Shown: positions 56,060 to 64,000 of the stretch, piece after piece
Layout of the letters: every line of letters starts with the position of its first letter
Position numbering within the stretch: position 1 is the first letter of the stretch
Assembly: GCF_002234675.1 (NCBI RefSeq)
Contig: NC_019872.2
Span: forward strand, 6,674,949 to 6,738,948
Reading direction: 5' to 3'
Length of the DNA stretch: 64,000 nt
DNA from: Oryzias latipes
Taxonomy: Eukaryota > Chordata > Actinopteri > Beloniformes > Adrianichthyidae
Translations under genes and position numbers: made by a program
Notes under the pieces: generated by a model
What the model saw: the letters and a program-made list of their open reading frames with translations, nothing else
Told to the model about the DNA's origin: nothing
Database searches by the model: none

Positions 56060-56455
56060 CCACTCTGAAGAAAATTGTGTTTTTGTGTGTGTTTTTAAAG
56101 TGTTCTTCTGGCATTTTTCTGATGATGGAGGAAATATATGAAGAAGGTAAGTTCAAAATTTCATTTCTGAGTATTTTTATTCAAATCGTTGTAAATCAAG
56201 AGCAGACGAAAAAATACAGATAAAAAAAGATTGTATTTTTTTCATAGAAAATACAATGAGCCACAACCTTCCTGCTCTGGTCCTTTCTAATGCATCCACT
56301 TTCAGACAAGTAGATTAATGTACTTTGCAGAAACTATGACCCAGAAAACAACACAGGTTTTTACATTTTGGTTAAAAACCTTATATCACAATTAAAAGGC
56401 CACTGTGAACGCTTTAAAAATAGACCAAAAATGATTGAAATGAGTCTTTAAGTAG
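56060..56455 (+). repeat. Family M dispersed element, copy 10
   Basis: 'gacccactctgaagaaaa', 'tgatgatggaggaaatatat', 'ttgtaaatcaagagcagacg', 'gcagaaactatgacccag', 'attaaaaggccactgtgaac' and 'gaaatgagtctttaag' occur in order. It is among the best preserved copies. Confidence 0.8.
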
Positions 56456-56529
56456 GCTGCAATATAGAGCATCTATGTGATGTCTACTTTGTGTAGTAAA
56501 CCTTAGCAGACAATGCTGTGGATGGTGTG

Positions 56530-57025
56530 CAGAATCAGATCTTCTTTCTTTGGCCCGCAGTGTAATTAATTGGCCCGCGAGATCATATCAAATGTGCATT
56601 AGAGCTGGCCCGTGGTATATACACTGTACCGCTAATACTACAAATCCCACAATGCTTTGCTAGTATGGTGGCGTGCAGTCAAAACTGGCAAGCGCTCCTT
56701 TTTTCTGTTGACAGTCACTGACAGCTATGCTCCAGTCACAATTATTTATAAAATTAATGTCACCCTCCACAAAAATGGCCAAAAGAAAGGTGGACAACAG
56801 GAGCTTTCAAGATGGGTGGGAGGCAGATTATCTGTTCTTGAATATAAATGACAGACCTGTTTGTCTTGTGTACGGAGCTAATGTGGCTGTAACGAAAGAA
56901 AATACATAAGAAGACACAATATGGAAAAGTTGTAGTTAATTATTTTAATAAATATTGAGTTTGGCCTGTGACTTTACTTCACTTCTTAATTTTTGCCCAC
57001 TGTGAATGTGAGTTTGACACCCCTG
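56530..57025 (+). mobile_element. hAT element, internally deleted, with transposase N-terminus remnant
   Basis: The right end 'gagtttgacacccctg' is the reverse of the known hAT end CAGGGGTGTCAAACTC. A frame starting at the ATG at 56775 reads 'MAKRKVDNRSFQDGWEADYL', then 'RPVCLVYGANVAVTKE', like the N-terminal zinc-finger part of hAT (GTF2IRD2-like) transposases. One of the two expected cysteines is tyrosine (CLVYG) and the frame breaks straight after 'TKE'. The rest of the transposase is deleted and the left end is not recognisable. Confidence 0.7.
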
Positions 57026-58300
57026 CTTTAGGTTAATCATCACATTTGATGAGTTTTTCCCCATAATTAGAACATAACTACCTAGTAAAGTAATTATGGT
57101 CTAGATTGTTTCGCATGTACTCTATTGTTTTTTAGGCTATCCACATCTTGGTGCCTAAAATTTTTGTACCCATAAATGTGTCATAATTTCAAAAATTATC
57201 TATATTTTCCTCAATTTATAACAAAATAAACTTGGGACATTATTAGTCCGTTCTTTTTTATTGCACTGCAGCGTCTTACCAACATCATGGCTCTTATTAA
57301 ACAAGGCTCTCCAATGCGGCCCCTCTGCTGACTGCAGCATAACTAGTAGTAAAATATAAAGGCCTTATCATAGCTAAACAATAAGTGGCCACTTTGCCAT
57401 CCGGCAACAATATACAAGGAGAGATACACATCTCTGTAGAGATGTGGAGCTGTGTAAAAAACAGAGTTCTCCTCTGTGGCTTAAAGGCTTGTTTATGTCC
57501 AAAAGCATCTGGAACATTAACATACCCCTGCAAGAATTTTTCTGGCATGCCTCATGCAGTGACCACATGTGTCTCTAAGTGTCATAACCGGGGTGGGTGT
57601 GCACATGCGTAGAGGGCCATGTCCCAGAGTGTATGTGTGCTCATCTTTGTGGCTGTTGGAACTTCATTGTGTACTAAGTGTTGGTCTAAAAGTTGTCGAC
57701 AACTGCTCTAACTCTTGACTTCGACTTCTTTGGCTGACAAAGGTCCTGTTTAGGGTAAAAAGTAATCAGCTACCTCGACAAACAAAGAGAAGCAAAAAAG
57801 GTATGGATAAATCTGTTTCCTTGCTGGGCCATAAAGCAATTGTCCACAAAGGTCAAGTAAAGCTACAAGCTACAAGGTCCTTCAGATAAAAATGCTGCAG
57901 GTCAGCAAAGCTCCTGTTCGAACAACACTGATAAATGACACACTAATCGTGAGCATTAACCTTGTTTGATCTACTTGGAGGTTTGACTGTTATCAGCTAG
58001 AAAAAAGCCAATTAACTGAAGTTTTTAATTGAAGAAGCAGTTATGGCTAAAAAGGGAACTAGGCTGTGAAAAAACATGATCCGCACTGAATTTAGAGAAA
58101 ATGGAACAAAAACCTACAATTTCCTGAATAAAAGTAAATAAAACAAATACAAATACAAAAACAAAGCTAGGCATCTGTTTTTTTAGGTCTAAAAAACCTA
58201 AGACAAAATTGTTGTTGTCATTGTTTTTTGTGCCAAAAAAAGACAAAAAAAAAAAAATTGCACTGGATTTACTCTTCTATGATTCAATGATAGTTTGTCT
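57026..58300. other. Gene-free stretch
   Basis: No exon or named repeat; a short perfect inverted repeat ('acatctct' / 'agagatgt') is at about 57427-57444. Confidence 0.55.
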
Positions 58301-58434
58301 TTTTGTCTGGTTTCAAAAATAGTACTCAGTCTATTCCTCCTGGGTGACAAAGTGCGCATTGTCAGAAATGAACGCATGCTGTGCTTTGCGTCGGACGATT
58401 GCTTCCACGGCGTGCGTTAATTTCTGATAATGCA

Positions 58435-58868
58435 CACATCGTCAGCCATTATACCGCTTATACCATGGCCACTCACAAAAGATATTCAATCAGTTTTTAG
58501 TACTTTATTTTTATTTGTTTGGTTTAGGTCGCTTTTTCACAAAAAGTGGACTATTTGTTTTGTGTTGCGGCGCGTTGTCATGAGCCGGCACCAACCTCGA
58601 CTGCAGCGGCAAAGGAAGGCGATATATTATGCTGGTCGTCATGATAGGTTAAATAAAGCATCAGATCAAGAGAAAGTTCTCCTCTTACCGCTTGTTTTTG
58701 TCCAAATGATGAAGCTAAAGTTTGTTTTAAAAAAGCCGGCGCAGTGACACAAAACATTTAAGATATGTGAACTTCTTTTTTAGGTGTGCATTATCACTGT
58801 GGATTATCACTTTTTAATCCACGCCCAGAAGCCAATCAGAATCAAGTATTCACCTGGACCATGGTATA
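58435..58868. mobile_element. Probable non-autonomous DNA transposon
   Basis: The left part contains 'ttataccatggcca' and the right end, reversed, 'tataccatggtcca', with 'aagccaatcagaatcaagta' next to the right end, a phrase I associate with a common fish repeat. The 105-codon frame inside (58430-58747) is therefore unlikely to be a gene. Confidence 0.45.
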
Positions 58869-61800
58869 TAATGTGTTTAACCAAATGTGAAATCCTACAA
58901 TCTATGCTGTCTAAATAAAAATAAAAAAACAGAAAAAAACAATATAAAAGCTTTCTTTGAATGTTATCTTCTTTGCCAACAAGGCAGCAAAACAAACAAA
59001 ACAAACCCGTGCATGCGGGTATGTCCTTCCTTTAAGTCTTAGATCAAGAAGGATCTGTTTTAGTTCTTAAAAATGGTTTTAAAGGACTTCTGTTCTGCAG
59101 TTTAAAAGACTTCACCCTTTTAGAGATGCATATTAATTCTTAAAGGTTTTGTAAGTGAAGTTAAGGACGATAACTTGACCAGAACTGGTTCTGCCTCATT
59201 CAAAAAAATCAAAACTTCTAATAAAAAAGTGAATAAAGATGTTTTTCTAATTACCACCTGTGGCACAGTTAAGACCTTTTGTTTCTTCTGGGCAGGTAAT
59301 AAAATCATATTACCTTTCATATGAAAAAAAAAAAATCAAAAGTTCTGGCTTAAGTTGTGACCGACTTCAGTTTCTTTCAATAAATCTTAAACCAAGTGCA
59401 GGTTTTTTCTTTTGAAAATTAACAAAAAAAAAAGGGGTTTTCTTTTTGATAATCCACCAAAATGCTTTAAAAGTTGTTTAAATAATCCTGACATTTTATT
59501 TTTCAAATGAATTGTATTATTTGTCTTAAATACGTATTTTTTGTGAAGTATTAGAACCTTAAAACCTGCAAAAGGGGCCAAGGTAAACAACCACGTCTGT
59601 TCTTTATGTCCCTCATTCCCTGCTTGAAGTCATTTTTTATATATGTATAATCCTGTGTCATATCAATCAGTGCATCTATGTGGCTCACTGATATATTTCC
59701 AGCAGTTTCCGGGGCTTTATCAGGCTTTAACAACATTCAGCAGACCAGCCCTGTGCAGAAATGAATGATTAACTTTTGCATGCCGCAGTAAAAGAAAAGA
59801 AAAAAGCATCGTCAGGCTCAACATAAAATAGCTGTTTCCATGCTTTTTTGATACATGCAACATGTGCTGTAAAGTCAAATCTGGGGGCTAGGGGGTTTGT
59901 GCCAGTTTGTACTGCCACACAAAACTTGATTCGCACAATGAACAAGAGTGGAGAGAGGCCTGCTGTAAAAAGTCTAAAAACAAACCCCTGCATGCTTATT
60001 TTGCCCTTGTTTTTCTGCAGCACACCAGTTTTTCATTTTGGGGAGCCATGGAGGAATGGAGTGAGGAGAGGAAGGCAGGCAAGAGAGCGTAGCGCTGACA
60101 GTATTTATAGCCCAGTGTTCTGACCAAAATTATCAGTGTACCACAAAATAACTTCCTCTGGCCTCACCACTAAATAACAGGAAGCCTTCAATTGTGCTTA
60201 TTTATTAATTTTAACGCACTCGTGCACTGTGTGGTGAAATGTACTCACACAAACAGCACATGAAAAAAAAGAAAACACTCAGGAGAACCTGCACATACAA
60301 AGCAAGGGTTTGCTGTCTTTATAAATAGAGCAGCTCCTGGAGTTCTGTGGAGTGGGCTGTGTAAACTTCCTCCACTTCATGGGTCAGTTTTTCTTTGTAC
60401 TTACAGCTCTCGCTCCCTCTGTCCACTCTGCCTATTACCATCTAATGCTCATGCCAATGGACATGACTGACTCTGAGTGCACACAAACATGCACACACAG
60501 CCAGAGTCTGGCCTCCATTAGAGGGCAATTCAGTGGGGTTCAGGGTCAAAGGCGAGACTGCGTTAATGGATAACATGGGGGGTCTTTTCTGCTTGAATGA
60601 CCATCACTAGCATGACACAAATACATCCACATAAAAAGAAACATATATGTGTACATTTCACTTAAACCTCTTTTCCTTACCTCTACTTCTATTTGTGTTG
60701 TATCTTTGGGTCTGTAAATCAAAGTTTGGAGAAAAAAACACAACCACAGAATGTGGTGGAAATGCAAGTGAACGCACATGTGCAACACAGTGTGTGCACA
60801 CACAGACGCATACCACTCTGGATTTGTAGCATAGTGGTGGAAAACAATAAGATAGGGGACTGAGGCAATTTTTCGGCACAGAGATAAAATGAATCTTTTC
60901 ATTGTTTCACAAACTCATTCTTCATCACTGTGTGACCTTTTGGCCCTCTGGGTCTCCATCCAACTGACAACATTTACTCCAAACACCTGTCATTGTTGGT
61001 TTTCAAGCATGCTTGAGATGCTGATGTTCAGGAAGAATTTAACAGACAAAAATATTCAGGATCACAAAAGGAAAGTAGGACTACAAAAAAAAACACCTAT
61101 TGGTGACAGTTGCTTTGTGTATACACGATAAACTAAACTCGAGCTGCTTCAGTGGTGGACAAACTCCTCTGTACGAAGAACACACATCACCCAACTGCTA
61201 TCTGGTGCCATTAGGATTTTTTTGCAATGCCAGTGTTCCCCCCATCATACTGACTTCTGGCGTCTGCTTCTCCATTTACATGTGTCTCTTGGACTTTAGG
61301 GTGAATCTAGATCAAGTTGGGTAAATTATCAATTATTGGGCAGCAAACACCAAAGAAAAAAAAACACGCTTTTATTTGGTTTTGTTTACTTTCTCGTGGC
61401 ACTTTTAAGGGTGGACCAATCTGCCTTAAGTTGGTATTTACCAAAAGAAAAACTGACCTTTTTTGCTATTCTTTTTTTCAAGAGGAAAAAATTCACACAG
61501 AAGAAGAAAAATGACCGTCTATACGATGTTATCGGCCAACACATTGTTTGGGTTCTGTGAAACTCAAGCACTCCGGCAAGCTTTGCTGTTTTTTCTTCCC
61601 AAAGTCACCTGATACAAGTGGTCTTAGAGAACTAAGGTTAGGAAATGCTGGTTTAACCTTTAATTGTTGGTGTTGTTTTTAATACATTAAAAACACATGG
61701 CTTATGGGTCAATTTTCTGAGCTTCACTATAGAACCAAGAATGCCTTTTTGAAGTTCTTTTGTCCGCCGCATCAGAGTTCAGATGAGCTTTCATGCATCT

Positions 61801-62005
61801 GCTCAGATAAAGCGCACTATCTGAGGAAGTAGACTTTGGAGCGGACCAGATAGCCCTGGTGTGAACGCGCCCACGGAGACTCATATTTTATCTGACTGAC
61901 TTTCTTTCTGACTGGTTGATGCGAAGATAATGCAAGATTCTAAATTCTTTTGCATAGTTTTGGAGCAAATGTCAATGTGCAGATTATGCATTTGGTGGAT
62001 CATCA
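58869..62005. other. Three kilobases without recognised genes
   Basis: Short CA-rich runs near 60485 and 60780-60810. The open frames have no domain I can name and no splice context. Confidence 0.55.
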
Positions 62006-62007
62006 CT

Positions 62008-62265
62008 GCGGTTAGCACTGTTGCCTCGCATTAAGAAATACCCAAACTGGAATCTTGGCTGGGGATCTGTGTGAAGTCAACATGTTCTCCCAGCGACTGC
62101 GGATTCTCTCTGGGTACTCCAGCTTCCTGCCACAGTCCAAAAACATCCATTTTAGATTCATTTGGGATTCTAAAAATGACTGTATGCTGCGTAAGTATAT
62201 GGTTGTGTGTCTATTTTTTTTTTTTCTGGCCTGGGGATAAACTGGAAACCTGTAGAGTTCTTTTT
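62008..62265 (+). repeat. tRNA-derived SINE, diverged
   Basis: 'gcggttagcactgttgcctc' (A-box region), 'actggaatcttggctgggg' (B-box region), 'aacatgttctcccagcgact', 'tctgggtactccagcttcct' and 'cacagtccaaaaacatcc' follow in the order of a very common teleost SINE-type repeat. Confidence 0.8.
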
Positions 62266-62794
62266 CGTTTATTTTTTCAGTTTCGAAGGGACACACGTCA
62301 CAATTTCTGGGACATAAACCCTTTAATTTGTCTTTTACAGGAATACATTAAGGTTACTCCAAGATGTTACATGAACTCTAAAAGAAAAACAGCATCAAAA
62401 TTATAGACTTAACTGAATTATTGGTCCTTGAACCAAAAATTTGTCCAGCATTGCATTCGTTTTGGAACAGAACCAATGCTCTTCTTGTGAAAGCTACAAG
62501 GCTCTTAAAGTTTATGGCCAGTTTGTCCATTTATGGAATCCCAAAGACACACTTCAACACACTTCACACAAGACACACTTCAACAATTAAAACCTAAATG
62601 ATAAAATCTGTAAGATCAGCTGCACTCAGTTCTTTAGGAGACAAAATACATCAAATAGTTTTGGTACAAATGAAAGTAAACTGAATGTATAGAATATTGA
62701 TGGCAATTTTCACCACCTATACTGCTTTTTGTGTAGCTTCTTAATTATTTTGTTATCAGACATGCAGTCTATTTAAAAACTCACCTGACATTTG

Positions 62795-63312
62795 AGTCGT
62801 CACCAGGTGGCGTGCAGAAAACAGCTGAACAAAACAAAATTCCAGAAGCCAAAACACAACTTCAAAAATGAAATAAAAATGAAACGTTTTGGAAAATAAT
62901 ACAAAAAGGAAACAGAAGAAGAAACTACTGTGGGACATCGCCGATCGGATGATGACGTTTGTCCTTCATTTCAATCAACGGTTGTTTGGCATGAAGGGAT
63001 AAAGAAAATTCTCTATCCATAATACTTGTATTAGTATGCAGACATTAGAAACGCATTTGAGAAAATGTAAATGTCATCTTCCAGTTAACAATGTCCCATA
63101 GTACCTATCTTTTCTGGTCTCTTATTGTCTTTCATTTTTTGTAAATTTCATTTTCATTTTCAATTTGTTTCTTTTTTTTTGGTTTCTGAAATTTTGTTTT
63201 GATTTCTAAAATGTCATGCCGTTTCTTTTTTAAATTGTTGTTGTGATTTTTAACATGTTTCCTCATTGGGTGATTTGTTGGTATGATTTGCACTTCAGGG
63301 CCACCGTAGTTG
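62795..63312. mobile_element. Possible A/T-skewed TIR element
   Basis: Left part 'caccaggtggcgtgcagaaa' and right part 'tttgcacttcagggccaccg' are roughly inverted, and the A-rich left half (with 'gaagccaaaacac') faces a T-rich right half. This resembles a fish MITE, but the ends are poorly conserved. Confidence 0.35.
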
Positions 63313-64000
63313 TCTTTTCAAAAAGGAATAAATAACAAAACTTTGTTTATTTAGAGATTTATTAAAATAAATTGCTGTTACACCAAATTAAATTTTATCA
63401 TACTGTGCCAGCATGATAAAAACAAATAGAAATATTTTCAGCTTTTAAAACTTTTACAGTTAAGAAGCATTTGAACTTTTTGCACATTGAAATTGTTGAA
63501 GGTGCAAGTTCAAGCTTATTTATGAAAATAATTAAACATTTTAAAGTACCTCGCCAAACAAAAGAAAGAATGTATGTTTTTAAATATAATAGGAAGCTAT
63601 GAGTCCACTGTTTTCTGGATTGATCCAGGAAGACAAGATTTCTCGTGTAATAGTTGTGAATGAAAGGAAAGCAGGAACCTAAAAACAAACAGTCTAAGCC
63701 TCTAGCAACATGAACCTTCCAAGATAATGTGAGCATTTGATTTATTGTGGTTGGTTTTTGTTCTCTTCTGCCTTGTTGTAAAACACTATAGCTCCTGACT
63801 GCTCCTAAAGACTTTTCATTCAGGGAATAAAATAATAAAAAGGTCCTAAAACGTCATAAATTTGGCCGCTTCACTCTTTCACCCAGAACGCCGTCCTCCA
63901 CATTTTGCAGAAAGGAGTTTCTAGAGTGACCACCCGTGCCCAGCAGAATAAACATTTAACTGTTTTGTTTTGTTGTGCAAGTCTTGTGCACAGATAAAAC
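63313..64000. other. Window end, no recognised features
   Basis: AT-rich; a 112-codon minus-strand frame (63398-63736) has no recognisable domain. Confidence 0.5.

Noticed and set aside
58430..58747. 105-codon frame
   Set aside because: It overlaps a probable non-autonomous transposon and its basic middle part matches no known domain.
60352..60573. 73-codon frame with a signal-peptide-like start ('FFVLTALAPSVHS')
   Set aside because: No homologue that I recognise, no splice context, no poly(A) signal in a sensible place; frames of this size are expected by chance.

Overview
This is a stretch of a vertebrate nuclear chromosome, almost certainly from a teleost fish. Genes are split into short exons with GT/AG introns, the sequence is AT-rich, and it is full of fish-type mobile elements: Tc1-like, hAT-like and pogo/Tigger-like DNA transposons, tRNA-derived SINEs, LINE 3' ends and miniature inverted-repeat elements. 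The exact species cannot be proved from the window. The repeat families look medaka-like (Oryzias), but that is an impression and not a measurement.

Layout. Four protein-coding genes lie head-to-tail on the + strand in the first 33 kb. (1) 334-7981: the 3' two thirds of hspa4, an Hsp110-class nucleotide-exchange chaperone; its 5' exons lie outside the window. (2) 9737-13860: complete rnf14, an RWD plus RING-IBR-RING E3 ubiquitin ligase, in 8 coding exons (479 residues). (3) 20454-24413: a single-domain EndoU/XendoU-type poly(U)-specific endoribonuclease, in 6 coding exons (282 residues from the chosen ATG), with a possible extra 5' exon near 15.3 kb. (4) 27431-33155: complete ndfip1, a three-pass membrane adaptor for NEDD4-family ligases, in 7 coding exons (209 residues). 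RNF14, NDFIP1 and, further away, HSPA4 lie on the same human chromosome arm (5q31), so the neighbourhood is conserved synteny. rnf14 and ndfip1 both act in ubiquitin signalling, but nothing in the sequence suggests they form a functional unit.

From about 33.3 kb to the end (30.7 kb) I find no convincing host coding exon. This is a gene desert with DNA-transposon relics, simple repeats (including a pentanucleotide ATTCT array), SINE pieces and unique sequence that may carry regulatory elements. In other vertebrates the next gene after NDFIP1 is SPRY4; that it follows here is inference only.

Mobile elements are the most informative part of the window. There is a three-level nested insertion at 15846-17868 (hAT-like, then Tigger-like, then SINE) with a perfect 8-bp target duplication. 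A long-TIR element with a perfect 6-bp target duplication sits in the last ndfip1 intron. A LINE with an intact reverse-transcriptase frame lies beside an inverted fragment of its own 3' end. An 82-bp relic is little more than the two ends of a Tc1-like transposon. One dispersed family has at least ten copies in 64 kb. A minus-strand retroposon carries a small membrane-protein-like reading frame that I cannot name. I see no clear evidence for an entirely new biological system.
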